Below, one piece after another: positions 9,162-17,347 of a stretch of DNA of 35,013 nucleotides. Numbering within the stretch: position 1 is the first letter of the stretch; each line of letters begins with the position of its first letter. A program made the position numbers and the translations under genes. Source of the stretch: Paracoccaceae bacterium (lineage in GTDB: Bacteria; Pseudomonadota; Alphaproteobacteria; Rhodobacterales; Rhodobacteraceae). Location of the stretch: assembly GCA_029248915.1 (NCBI GenBank), contig JAQWIK010000062.1, positions 1 to 35,013 on the forward strand, written 5' to 3'. The notes below the pieces were generated by a model. The model was given only the letters and a program-made list of their open reading frames with translations. It was not told the origin of the DNA and did no database searches.

Positions 9162-10208
9162 TTAAATATAATTTTTTCTTTTCAGGTTGTTTTCATATTT
9201 TTTTATCCAGGTTTTAGCAAACCTTTCAACATCTTCCTCTGTAGTATCCAATCCCAAAGAAATCCTAATCGCACAAGACGCATCATTTTCTGACAAACCA
9301 ATAGCCTTCAGAACGTCGCTAGACCTAACTTTTCCACTCGAACAAGCGGAACCTGCAGAAACTGCAATGCCCTCTAAGTCCATTTGCATCACTTGTGTCT
9401 CCCCTTTCCATCCAGGTGTCACTAAACAAGTCGTGTTGGGTAATCGATCAGAATCCCTACCTATCAAGATAGGAACATCTGAGAATTCTTCAATCATATT
9501 TTCTAGAATCATTCTAAATTGTGAAATCTTTTCCCATTCACCACTGACCAGATCTTTTTCAGCTGCTTCAGCTGCAGCTCCAAACCCTACTATACCTAAA
9601 ACATTTTCTGTTCCGGATCGTCGACCCATCTCTTGCCCACCCCCTTTAATCTGAGCAGCTAATTCTGTTCCCCTTTTTACAATCAAAGCACCTACGCCCT
9701 TGGGACCACCAATCTTATGAGCAGAGATCATCGCGCAATGACAATCATGCCAATTGAAAGCGAGCGGAACCTTTCCAAAAGCTTGCGTCATATCAGAAAG
9801 CCACAGACCTGCGACATCGGTTTGAATTATTCCAGTCTCAGAATTAGCAATCTGTAGAGCCGACTGACTAGGTTTTTTAACTTCTACCAAACCATATCGA
9901 TTAACCAAAAGTTCAACATCACACCAACTTGTGACGGCTTCATGTTCTATTCTCGAGCATACAATATCTCGTCCGATAAGAGCCAATGCTGCAGACTCAG
10001 TTGCTCCAGATGTAAATATTATATCAGCTCCAACAGCTCCAATAGCCTCTGCAATTTTCATCCGAGCATTTTCAATAAGAGCTTTTGCAACGCGACCCTC
10101 TAAATGAACCGAGGAAGGATTTCCTACGACAGTCATAGCGTCAATCATTGCCTGCTTTGCTTCATTTCGTAATGGTGTCGTTGAATTGTGGTCGAGATAA
10201 ATTCTCAT
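9162..10208 (-). CDS. iscS: Cysteine desulfurase, IscS/NifS-like (group I), short form
   Basis: A PLP-dependent desulfurase of 348 residues, about 50 shorter than classical IscS, encoded at the head of the suf operon. The PLP lysine is K165 in ISAHKIGGPKG. The catalytic cysteine is C289 in SAGSACSSGKVRSSDVLKAIG, the longer flexible loop of group I enzymes. The N-terminus YLDHNSTTPLRNEA is typical. Its ATG overlaps the regulator's stop as ATGA, so the two are coupled. With SufS at the operon's end, this gives two desulfurases of different groups in one operon. The gene name reflects position and group; NifS-like or IscS-like are both fair. Confidence 0.92.
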   Translation of the reverse strand: MRIYLDHNSTTPLRNEAKQAMIDAMTVVGNPSSVHLEGRVAKALIENARMKIAEAIGAVGADIIFTSGATESAALALIGRDIVCSRIEHEAVTSWCDVELLVNRYGLVEVKKPSQSALQIANSETGIIQTDVAGLWLSDMTQAFGKVPLAFNWHDCHCAMISAHKIGGPKGVGALIVKRGTELAAQIKGGGQEMGRRSGTENVLGIVGFGAAAEAAEKDLVSGEWEKISQFRMILENMIEEFSDVPILIGRDSDRLPNTTCLVTPGWKGETQVMQMDLEGIAVSAGSACSSGKVRSSDVLKAIGLSENDASCAIRISLGLDTTEEDVERFAKTWIKKYENNLKRKNYI

Positions 10209-10669
10209 GCAGTATCAGAAATTACAGAGAAAATATTTGGTATCGCTGGACAAGGCGCGAGCTCATTATCGATCACATCAGATAACCTGGTTTGATGCAA
10301 ATAAACGAAGACATGAGCACTTAATCCCTCCCAAAGCCGATTTGTCATCGATTGAGCTTGAGATCCGGAAAGGCCTCCTGAAGCACCAGCACCTTGGCTC
10401 ATTGCGTCAACACTTTCTTCTACTGCGGTTAAAATATCAACTATTCGAATTTGATGGGGAGTTTTAGCTAACTTATACCCACCACCTGGACCTCTTACTG
10501 AGACCACCAATTTTGACCTTCGAAGTTTCACAAATAACTGTTCAAGATATGGCATTGAAATATTTTGCCTTTTGGAAATTTCGCCCAAGGTTACCAAGTT
10601 GTTTGTAGTCGAAAGAGCTATATCAGCCATTGCAACCATAGCATAACGACCTTTTGTACTAAGCTTCAT
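10205..10669 (-). CDS. iscR: Rrf2-family regulator of Fe-S assembly, IscR, single-cysteine type
   Basis: A winged-helix regulator of 154 residues with the Rrf2 start MKLSTKGRYAMVAMADIAL, a recognition region (SMPYLEQLFVKLRR) and a wing with VRGPGGGYKLAK. In classical IscR three cysteines lie about residues 92-104. Here that stretch (SQGAGASGGLSGSQAQS, residues 91-107) has none, and the only cysteine is C140 in ELAPCPAIPN. From general knowledge, Rhodobacteraceae IscR proteins have a single cysteine yet still sense Fe-S or iron status. It is the first gene of the operon and probably represses it through the palindrome just upstream. Confidence 0.93.
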   Translation of the reverse strand: MKLSTKGRYAMVAMADIALSTTNNLVTLGEISKRQNISMPYLEQLFVKLRRSKLVVSVRGPGGGYKLAKTPHQIRIVDILTAVEESVDAMSQGAGASGGLSGSQAQSMTNRLWEGLSAHVFVYLHQTRLSDVIDNELAPCPAIPNIFSVISDTA

Positions 10670-10741
10670 TTTAAACCCATTCAGTATTTATTGACCTTTG
10701 CAGCTACACCGCTTAAGTGCATCTGAGGTAAGTTTCTAAAG

Positions 10742-10758
10742 TTTAGAATTCTTCTAAA
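10742..10758. promoter_or_regulatory. Palindromic operator before iscR-suf (Iron-Rhodo-box-like)
   Basis: A perfect inverted repeat, TTTAGAA-TTC-TTCTAAA, lies in the 143-bp spacer between iscR and the divergent hydrolase gene. It overlaps the proposed -10 element of the iscR promoter, the position expected for a repressor site. It resembles, as I remember it, the Iron-Rhodo-box predicted before iron and Fe-S genes in Rhodobacterales. I could not compare it with a motif matrix. The palindrome is seen; the binding protein (IscR itself) is inferred. Confidence 0.6.
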
Positions 10759-10779
10759 TTTGCTTTCAGTGTAAGTCAA
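10751..10779 (-). promoter_or_regulatory. Likely promoter of the iscR-suf operon
   Basis: On the minus strand a -35 element TTGACT (10774-10779) is separated by 17 bases from a weak -10 element TAGAAG (10751-10756). The -10 lies inside the palindromic operator, so a bound repressor would block polymerase. The leader to the iscR ATG would be about 75 bases. The -10 match is poor, so the exact start is uncertain. Confidence 0.45.
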
Positions 10780-10812
10780 CGAAACTATATTAAGTATTAG
10801 GAGTTTAAAATA

Positions 10813-11466
10813 ATGCCAGAGGTTATCTTTCCTGGTCCTGAAGGCCGATTAGAAGGTCGGTATCATCCACAAAAAGACCGAGATGCTCCTATTGCCATAA
10901 TCTTGCATCCCCATCCTCAGTTTGGAGGCACCATGAATAATAAAGTTGTCTACAACCTTCACTATGCTTTTTTTAATATGGGTTTCACTGTTCTAAGATT
11001 TAATTTTAGAGGCGTCGGCAGATCTCAAGGAGAATACGATCAAGGTGTTGGAGAACTATCTGACGCCGCTAGCGCTCTGGATTATTTACAGTCTATGAAT
11101 AATAATTCCAAGCACTGTTGGGTAGCTGGCTTTTCTTTTGGGGCTTGGATTGGAATGCAGCTTTTGATGAGAAGACCAGAAATCACAGGTTTTATTTCTG
11201 CATCACCTCCCGCTAATATGTATGACTTTTCGTTCTTGGCACCTTGCCCATCTTCTGGCTTGATAATCAACGGGACAAAAGACCGGATAGCGCCTCCCGA
11301 GGATACCGAAATATTAGTTGAAAAACTTCATGAACAAAAAGGTATAACTATAACTCATACACAACTTGACGGAGCAGGCCACTTTTACGAAGAACCTTTT
11401 ATGGACCCCATGATCGATCATGTAACAACTTATGTCAAAAGGCGACTGACTGAGAATACCAGGTAA
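10813..11466 (+). CDS. Small alpha/beta hydrolase (COG2945-like)
   Basis: A 217-residue serine hydrolase of unknown substrate, probably cytoplasmic as no signal peptide is seen. The catalytic triad can be placed as S108 in GFSFGAW, D157 in NGTKDRIAP and H190 in GAGHFYEE. The N-terminal ILHPHPQFGGTMNNKVV and RFNFRGVGRSQGEYD blocks are characteristic of the COG2945 group. AGGAG lies nine bases before the ATG. It is transcribed away from the suf operon, with a shared 143-bp spacer, so iron control through the same operator is possible but unproven. A TTGACC at 10691 could be part of its promoter, but no good -10 follows it. Confidence 0.88.
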   Translation: MPEVIFPGPEGRLEGRYHPQKDRDAPIAIILHPHPQFGGTMNNKVVYNLHYAFFNMGFTVLRFNFRGVGRSQGEYDQGVGELSDAASALDYLQSMNNNSKHCWVAGFSFGAWIGMQLLMRRPEITGFISASPPANMYDFSFLAPCPSSGLIINGTKDRIAPPEDTEILVEKLHEQKGITITHTQLDGAGHFYEEPFMDPMIDHVTTYVKRRLTENTR

Positions 11467-11496
11467 TTAAAAATCTATTAAATTTAATTTTTAATT
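11465..11496. terminator. Possible weak bidirectional terminator between hydrolase and mfd
   Basis: An AT-only perfect 10-bp inverted repeat (AATTAAAAAT / ATTTTTAATT, spacer 12 bases) lies exactly between two convergent genes and covers the end of mfd, with T or A runs on both sides. The position fits a two-way terminator. The stem has no G or C, so it may be too weak, and such repeats arise easily in AT-rich DNA. Confidence 0.3.
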
Positions 11497-14400
11497 TTTG
11501 TAGATTTTGTTTTCTCGTAAGAGATAGCTATTTCAGCCAAATCTTTGGCTATAGAAAACACTCCTTTAAATTTATCCGAATTTTTTTGCCAGTCTCGTTT
11601 AATTATAAGTTTATTATCTTTAACTTGTGCCATATTATTTTGCTGTTTAATAAAATCAACCAAACCTTCCGGCGATATAAATTTATCGTTGTGAAATTGC
11701 ACTGTGGCTCCTTTTGGACCACCGTCAAGCTTGCTGATACCCGCTTTTTTACAAACAGATTTTATTCTAACAACCAATAACAAAGTATTTACTTCGCTTG
11801 GTAATTTTCCGAACCTATCTATTAACTCTGCCGCAAACCCCTCAAACTCAACTTTTTTAGTCAAACTAGAAAGACGCCTGTATAGACCTAAACGAACATC
11901 TAAATCCGATACATAGGTTTCAGGTATTAAAACTGAAACTCCTAAATTTATTTGCGGTGACCAATGACTATCCGTTGAAGTTATTACATCAATCTCACCA
12001 TCTCGGATTTTTGCAATCGTCTCCTCTAACATTGATTGATAGAGCTCGTAACCAACATCACGAATTTGACCAGATTGCTCTTCTCCAAGTAAATTACCTG
12101 CACCTCTTATGTCCAAATCCTGGCTAGCTAATGAGAATCCTGCGCCCAAAGCATCAAGGGATGCTAACACTTTCAGCCTTTTTTCAGATGCAGTTGTCAT
12201 TTTCGCCCTAACCTTAGTGGTCATGTAAGCATAGGCTCGTAGTTTCGAACGACCAACACGGCCTCTTATTTGATACAACTGTGCTAATCCAAACATCTCA
12301 GCGCGGTGAACCACGATCGTATTTGCCGATGGAATATCTAAACCGCTTTCAACAATAGTGGTGGCAAGGAGTACGTCAAATTTACCATCATAGAAAGAGT
12401 TCATTCGATTATCTAATTCACCAGGAGGCAATTGGCCATGAGCGATAACATATGAAACCTCAGGGACATGATCTCGAAGAAAAAGTTCAATCTCGTCAAG
12501 GTCAGCAACCCTAGGCACGACATAAAATGATTGGCCGCCTCTGAAGCGCTCACGAAGCAATGCTTCTCTAACAGTAATGGTATCGAACTCACTTATGTAT
12601 GTTCGAATTGCCAACCTATCCACAGGTGGTGTTGCGATAATGGATAGATCACGAACACCAGCAAGAGATAACTGTAAGGTTCGCGGTATTGGGGTAGCGG
12701 TAAGGGTTAAGACATGGATATCGCTTCTTAATTGTTTTAGCCGCTCTTTATGTTGTACCCCAAAATGTTGTTCTTCATCTATGATCAGAAGGCCCAGGTT
12801 TTTGAATTTTACACTCTGCGCTAAAAGTGCATGTGTTCCAACAACAATATCGACTGTTCCATTTTGTATCTCAGTTCTTGTTTTCTCCGCATCTTTTTTC
12901 GAAACAAAACGGGATAATTGTCTAATCTCAATTGGCAAACCACGAAATCGGTCCAAAAAACTCTTGCTATGTTGCCTCACTAAGAGCGTTGTTGGAGCAA
13001 TAACAGCAACTTGAAAGCCCGCGATGGCCGCCAAGAATGCTGCTCGCATTGCTATTTCTGTTTTCCCAAAACCCACATCTCCACAGACAAGCCGATCCAT
13101 TGGACGCCCCGATGTTAAATCGCCAGTAACGTCTGCGATAGCATTCATCTGGTCATCAGTTTCTTGATAAGGAAATTTGGCGGAGAATGCATCCCAAACT
13201 CCAGGTGGAGGTTCAAATATAGGAGCAGTTCTCAATTCTCTCTCAGCAGCTACACGAATTAATCTTTCTGCAATATCTTTAATTCTTTGTTTAAGTTTAG
13301 CTTTTTTTGCCTGCCAAGCTGCTCCACCCAACTTATCTAGATGTCCAAAGTCCTGGCCATATTTCGAAAGCAACTCTATATTTTCGACAGGAAGGTAAAG
13401 TCTAGAATTCTCGGCATATTCTAACACTAAGCATTCATGACGAGCCCCGGCTGCACTGATAACCTCAAGGTTATGGAACTTTCCAACACCGTGATCCACA
13501 TGGACAACTAAATCACCAGACGTAAGAGACGTTGCCTCCGTTAAAAAATTTTCTGCTTTTTTGCGTTTAGACGAATGTCGAATTAACCTTTCACCTAGAA
13601 CATCCTGCTCTGAAATAACCGTAATAGTATCAGTTTTGAAGCCTTGTTCTAAATTCCAAACCACCAGAAATAGACCGGGTTTATCAACTTGGCTTATGTT
13701 TTGAATTAGATACGCTACGTTTAACCCTTCATCTTCTAGTAATCCTCTTAATCGCTCTCGAGCACCATCGGTATAACTAGCAACAATAATTGGCTTGTCC
13801 GTTAATTCTGATTTAATATAAGAGGATAATGCACTGAAAATATTTGTATTTTCTTTTTGCCTCTCAATAGAAAAGTTTTTGCCTATTGAGCTTCCTGCAT
13901 CTAGAATATCAGGACCCGGAGTTAGCGAAAATGGACTAAACTGTAATACTTTGCGAGAACTTAATGAAAAAATCCATTCACTTTCATTTAAATAAAGCTT
14001 TTCTGGTTCTATTGGTTTGTAAACAGAATCTAATCTATTTTTTTGATCTAAATTCTCTTTTCTGGATTGAAATTGATCGAGAATAACTTCCCAACGAGAA
14101 GTGCGCGCAGCATCTATATTATCATCAAGAGTTACAGTTGAGCCCGGCAAATAATCAAAAATAGTTTCCAATTCATCATGAAAAAACGGAAGCCAATGTT
14201 CTACACCTTGATATTTATTTCCGGCACTGACAGATTCATACAAGATATCTTTCGTGTGTGATGCGCCAAACTCTTTTCGATAATTTTTTCTGAACCTGGC
14301 AATTGAGGCTTCGTCAAAAATAACCTCAGAAACAGGAGACAGCTTTACTTTTAACATTTTCGACACTGTTTTCTGAGAAATTGGGTCAAATTGACGAATG

Positions 14401-14948
14401 CCATCTAAGACATCACCAAACAAATCAAGCCTAATGGCCCCGATTTCACCAGGAGCAAATATATCGATAATCCCACCCCTTACGGCGTAATCCCCAGGCT
14501 CAGAAACAGTAGAGGTTTTCGAAAAACCCATTTTACTGAGAAATGAGTATAGCAAATTTAGATCTATACGCTGACCTACTTCGGCTTTGAAAGTCGCAGA
14601 CGAAAGAATTGATCTCTTAGGAACCCTTTGGGTTGCCGCATTAGCAGTTGTTAAGATAATGTATTTTGAAGAGGCATTCTGGGCTAAATCACTTAACAGA
14701 GATAACCTACGCGAAGATATTTCTGAATTTGGGGAAATACGATCGTATGGCAAACAATCCCAGCTAGGAAATATTTTTATTGGGATATCTGGAGCAAAAA
14801 AAGACAAAGCATCTTTAACTGCTGCCATTCGCTTATCGTCGCGAGCCACGTGGAGAAGGTGAGAACCAGATTTTTCAAATTCTTTTACAATTAAGGCTGC
14901 ATCGTACCCCTCAGGGGCGCCACCCATTTTTAAAAAATTATTGATCAT
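11484..14948 (-). CDS. mfd: Mfd, transcription-repair coupling factor
   Basis: A 1154-residue DNA translocase that removes RNA polymerase stalled at lesions and recruits UvrA. The N-terminal UvrB-homology region (SWDCLPYDRISPN, then AVRGGIIDIFAPG) is followed by the RNA polymerase-interacting domain around GDLVVHVDHGVGKF. The helicase core has Walker A in CGDVGFGKTEIAMR, the DEEQ box in LLIIDEEQHFGV, LTATPIPRTL, and motif VI in YQIRGRVGRSKLRAYAY. The C-terminal TRCF domain is complete, so length and motif order are normal. It starts 31 bp after a small membrane-protein gene on the same strand. A second in-frame ATG seven codons in (MGGAPEGYDAAL) is an alternative start; neither has a clear ribosome binding site. 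Confidence 0.97.
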   Translation of the reverse strand: MINNFLKMGGAPEGYDAALIVKEFEKSGSHLLHVARDDKRMAAVKDALSFFAPDIPIKIFPSWDCLPYDRISPNSEISSRRLSLLSDLAQNASSKYIILTTANAATQRVPKRSILSSATFKAEVGQRIDLNLLYSFLSKMGFSKTSTVSEPGDYAVRGGIIDIFAPGEIGAIRLDLFGDVLDGIRQFDPISQKTVSKMLKVKLSPVSEVIFDEASIARFRKNYRKEFGASHTKDILYESVSAGNKYQGVEHWLPFFHDELETIFDYLPGSTVTLDDNIDAARTSRWEVILDQFQSRKENLDQKNRLDSVYKPIEPEKLYLNESEWIFSLSSRKVLQFSPFSLTPGPDILDAGSSIGKNFSIERQKENTNIFSALSSYIKSELTDKPIIVASYTDGARERLRGLLEDEGLNVAYLIQNISQVDKPGLFLVVWNLEQGFKTDTITVISEQDVLGERLIRHSSKRKKAENFLTEATSLTSGDLVVHVDHGVGKFHNLEVISAAGARHECLVLEYAENSRLYLPVENIELLSKYGQDFGHLDKLGGAAWQAKKAKLKQRIKDIAERLIRVAAERELRTAPIFEPPPGVWDAFSAKFPYQETDDQMNAIADVTGDLTSGRPMDRLVCGDVGFGKTEIAMRAAFLAAIAGFQVAVIAPTTLLVRQHSKSFLDRFRGLPIEIRQLSRFVSKKDAEKTRTEIQNGTVDIVVGTHALLAQSVKFKNLGLLIIDEEQHFGVQHKERLKQLRSDIHVLTLTATPIPRTLQLSLAGVRDLSIIATPPVDRLAIRTYISEFDTITVREALLRERFRGGQSFYVVPRVADLDEIELFLRDHVPEVSYVIAHGQLPPGELDNRMNSFYDGKFDVLLATTIVESGLDIPSANTIVVHRAEMFGLAQLYQIRGRVGRSKLRAYAYMTTKVRAKMTTASEKRLKVLASLDALGAGFSLASQDLDIRGAGNLLGEEQSGQIRDVGYELYQSMLEETIAKIRDGEIDVITSTDSHWSPQINLGVSVLIPETYVSDLDVRLGLYRRLSSLTKKVEFEGFAAELIDRFGKLPSEVNTLLLVVRIKSVCKKAGISKLDGGPKGATVQFHNDKFISPEGLVDFIKQQNNMAQVKDNKLIIKRDWQKNSDKFKGVFSIAKDLAEIAISYEKTKSTKIKN

Positions 14949-14979
14949 TTTAAAGCTTACAAGTCGAATATCGCTCAGG

Positions 14980-15486
14980 TTAAAGGAAGTTAGTTTTTAA
15001 GTTAAAATATAAACCCCATGTAATGCTACTAAAGAGTAATATCGATGAAATTAACAAAGAAATACGTCTAAATAGCTTAATTTTAGCGAAGACATCCTGA
15101 AAAGAAGCTTCACCGAAGCTGTCAATAGACTGGCGAAGACAGAGACGCAAGATAATGGAAACTAAAAATGGGCAAAAAAGTAAAAAAGCGGCTTGAAGAA
15201 ACTCTACGGAATAAAAAAACGCCATAGTCATCCAGTTTATAATCAGAAAAGAAAAAAAACTTATTGGCACAACAATTAAATTATAATTTTTATATCCATA
15301 CAGAAAATCCACTTTTAAGTAAAAAAACTTAAGTATCTCCCTTTGGTGTGATATTCCACTCTTTGAAGCAGTGGTCCACTTTGAGTAGCTATGTACCGAA
15401 AACTTGTCTATTGTTACCACCCAAACGATAGTTAGTAGAACCCAAAACCATATGCTCGAATAAGCTTCCATTGAAAAAAAAATCAT
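14980..15486 (-). CDS. Multi-helix membrane protein resembling the Rhodobacteraceae 'component of SufBCD complex' family
   Basis: A 168-residue protein with about four hydrophobic segments: one near the N-terminus (SIWFWVLLTIVWVVTIDKF), two in the middle (LIVVPISFFSFLIINWMTMAFF and the VEFLQAAFLLFCPFL block), and one at the end (ISLLISSILLFSSITWGLYF). The opening S-x-W-F-W pattern, the VEFLQAAFLL block and the final TWGLYFN match, from memory, a Rhodobacteraceae family annotated 'component of SufBCD complex'. That label rests on annotation, not on a role I can verify. It lies just upstream of mfd, far from the suf genes. Met6 is a possible alternative start. Confidence 0.6.
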   Translation of the reverse strand: MIFFSMEAYSSIWFWVLLTIVWVVTIDKFSVHSYSKWTTASKSGISHQREILKFFYLKVDFLYGYKNYNLIVVPISFFSFLIINWMTMAFFYSVEFLQAAFLLFCPFLVSIILRLCLRQSIDSFGEASFQDVFAKIKLFRRISLLISSILLFSSITWGLYFNLKTNFL

Positions 15487-15495
15487 AAATTAATC

Positions 15496-15527
15496 ACTAA
15501 ATTAAATTTATCCCTCTTTAATTTAGT
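15496..15527. repeat. 32-bp palindrome in the hemB divergent spacer
   Basis: Perfect 11-bp arms ACTAAATTAAA (15496-15506) and TTTAATTTAGT (15517-15527) flank a 10-base centre. It sits 10 bp before the membrane-protein start and about 90 bp before hemB. It could be an operator or a hairpin in the minus-strand leader. The arms are AT-rich, so chance is a real alternative. Confidence 0.4.
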
Positions 15528-15617
15528 CTTGACCGGCAAAACGACAAGAATTCACACACACAAACACTTGAGGTCATGTCGAATTAATGTAATCTGAATA
15601 AAAAAGACTTTTTACAT

Positions 15618-16613
15618 ATGAATTATATAGATCAGAAATTCCCATCATCACGCTTTAGGCGCACTCGGAAAAACGAAAAAATTCGAAACTTGGTGAGCGA
15701 AACAAGTATTAGTGCAAGTGATTTCATATGGCCCGTTTTTATATGTGACGGCGATAATGTCGAGCAAAATGTGCCTTCAATGCCGGGGGTTAAAAGAAGA
15801 AGCGTTGATCGCCTTGTACAAGCTGCTTCAGAGGCATTTGATTTAGGGATCCCAGCCATCTGTTTATTTCCCTACACAGATCACTCACTAAAAACAAAAG
15901 ATTGTGCCGAGGCTTGGAACCCCGATAATTTATCAAATAAAGCGACAAGGGCCATTAAAAAAGCTGTTCCAGAGCTTATTGTTATGTCAGATGTAGCCTT
16001 AGATCCCTATAACATCGACGGACACGATGGGTTTGTCGAAAATGGGAAAATCGTGAACGATAAAACGGTTGAAGCTTTGGTTAAACAAGCTCTCTCGCAA
16101 GCTGTATCGGGCATTGATGTCATAGGGCCATCCGACATGATGGATGGTCGCATCGGAGCAATTAGGTCAGCCTTGGAAAAAAATGGTCATAATGAAGTTG
16201 GAATAATGTCATATTCGGCCAAATATTCTAGTAGTTTTTATGGACCTTTTCGAGATGCTGTCGGGGCATCAGGTGCTCTTACTGGAGACAAAAAAACATA
16301 TCAAATGGATATAGCAAATTCTAATGAAGCACTTCGGTTGGTAGCAAGAGATCTTAAAGAAGGTGCGGACATGGTTATGATAAAACCTGGAATGCCCTAT
16401 CTTGATATCTGTAGAAGGGTTAAGGATGAATTCGGAGTTCCGACTTTTGCATATCAAGTAAGTGGCGAATACGCCATGTTATCTGCAGCTTTTGAAAATG
16501 ACTGGCTTGATCGAAATAAAATCATTATCGAAACTTTAATGGCATTTAAGCGTTCCGGATGCGATGGCATATTAACTTATTTTGCCCCCGAAGCAGCAAA
16601 ACTATTAAAATAA
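15618..16613 (+). CDS. hemB: HemB, porphobilinogen synthase (delta-aminolevulinate dehydratase)
   Basis: Condenses two 5-aminolevulinate molecules to porphobilinogen in haem (and possibly bacteriochlorophyll or cobalamin) synthesis. It is 331 residues long. The two active-site lysines are K202 in SYSAKYSSSFYGPF and K256 in MVMIKPGMPYLD. The segment that binds catalytic zinc through cysteines in enterobacterial and animal enzymes here reads SDVALDPYNIDGHDG (124-138), without cysteines, so this is the zinc-independent alphaproteobacterial type. It diverges from a membrane-protein gene. A lipoprotein gene starts 20 bp downstream on the same strand. No strong ribosome binding site is seen at its ATG. 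Confidence 0.96.
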   Translation: MNYIDQKFPSSRFRRTRKNEKIRNLVSETSISASDFIWPVFICDGDNVEQNVPSMPGVKRRSVDRLVQAASEAFDLGIPAICLFPYTDHSLKTKDCAEAWNPDNLSNKATRAIKKAVPELIVMSDVALDPYNIDGHDGFVENGKIVNDKTVEALVKQALSQAVSGIDVIGPSDMMDGRIGAIRSALEKNGHNEVGIMSYSAKYSSSFYGPFRDAVGASGALTGDKKTYQMDIANSNEALRLVARDLKEGADMVMIKPGMPYLDICRRVKDEFGVPTFAYQVSGEYAMLSAAFENDWLDRNKIIIETLMAFKRSGCDGILTYFAPEAAKLLK

Positions 16614-16633
16614 ACAAATTTAAACGGTCTCTG

Positions 16634-17206
16634 ATGAAAATTATTTTTAAATCCCTTTCAATAATCCTAGCGCTTACAATATTACTTTCATCTTGTGGCA
16701 TTCCAAAAATCTCCAATCCTTTGAATACTCCAAAAGCAGCTGCGCAGATTGATGCAAGGGTTTTTAAAACAATAGAACAAATGTACTTAGAGTATCCGTA
16801 CAGTAGACAATTAGCAGCAAAAGCGTCTGGTTTATTGGTAATGCCGCTTGTTACCGAAGCTGGCTTTGGCATTGGAGCAGGATATGGCCGAGGAGCCCTT
16901 GTCATGAATGGTTCGGTGAAAAACTATTATTCATCAATCTCAGCGAATACAGGAATTCAACTAGGTGCCCAGCAATATGCACATGTTTTATTTTTCATGA
17001 CAGACACAGCACTAACTCAATTTGAATATTCAATGGGTTTTTCAGCAGGTGGGGATTTGGAATACATCACGCCAAGCATTAGCGAGTCATTGAAAGTGGA
17101 AACACTAACAACCTTATCCCCCGTCATTGCTTTAGTATTTGGCCAGGCGGGATTAAAGGTTGGCGCCACGTTAGAGGGTAGCAAATATACAAAGCTGCGG
17201 TTCTAA
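16634..17206 (+). CDS. SYLF (YSC84)-domain lipoprotein
   Basis: A 190-residue secreted lipoprotein. The signal peptide (MKIIFKSLSIILALTILLSSC) ends in a lipobox with the acylated cysteine at C21. The rest is one SYLF/YSC84 domain with LAAKASGLLVMPLVTEAGFG, YGRGALVM and a central GIQLGAQQYAHVLFFM. The domain is known for lipid binding in eukaryotic proteins, but the bacterial role is unknown. The frame extends upstream into hemB; I chose the ATG at 16634 because it begins a proper signal peptide. It probably shares a transcript with hemB, which ends 20 bp before it. Confidence 0.85.
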   Translation: MKIIFKSLSIILALTILLSSCGIPKISNPLNTPKAAAQIDARVFKTIEQMYLEYPYSRQLAAKASGLLVMPLVTEAGFGIGAGYGRGALVMNGSVKNYYSSISANTGIQLGAQQYAHVLFFMTDTALTQFEYSMGFSAGGDLEYITPSISESLKVETLTTLSPVIALVFGQAGLKVGATLEGSKYTKLRF

Positions 17207-17276
17207 GATCAAAAAAAACATGATTTTAGTGTATTCTTTACCAAGAAAAATTTTAAGAAATATCTAAAGTCTTTCA

Positions 17277-17306
17277 TTGCGCACAACATACATGCTCTGC
17301 TATACA
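17277..17306 (+). promoter_or_regulatory. Possible extended -10 promoter of gyrA
   Basis: TTGCGC (17277-17282) is followed after 18 bases by TATACA (17301-17306), directly preceded by TGC, an extended -10 pattern. A perfect 7-bp inverted repeat (AATACTA 17307-17313 / TAGTATT 17322-17328) follows immediately and would lie at the start of the transcript. The -35 match is poor. Confidence 0.35.
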
Positions 17307-17347
17307 AATACTAACAAAATGTAGTATTTTTAGATGGGTACAGATCC

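Noticed and set aside
12577-13014. Long plus-strand frame (145 codons) inside mfd
   Set aside because: It is antisense to the highly conserved helicase core of mfd, and the translation is Cys/Ser/Arg-rich without any domain pattern.
15555-15570. CACACACAC-type simple repeat before hemB
   Set aside because: Too short to suggest phase variation, and not placed within a coding frame or a promoter spacer I can define.
16559-16633. Longer start for the SYLF lipoprotein inside hemB
   Set aside because: Only the ATG at 16634 gives a correct signal peptide and lipobox.
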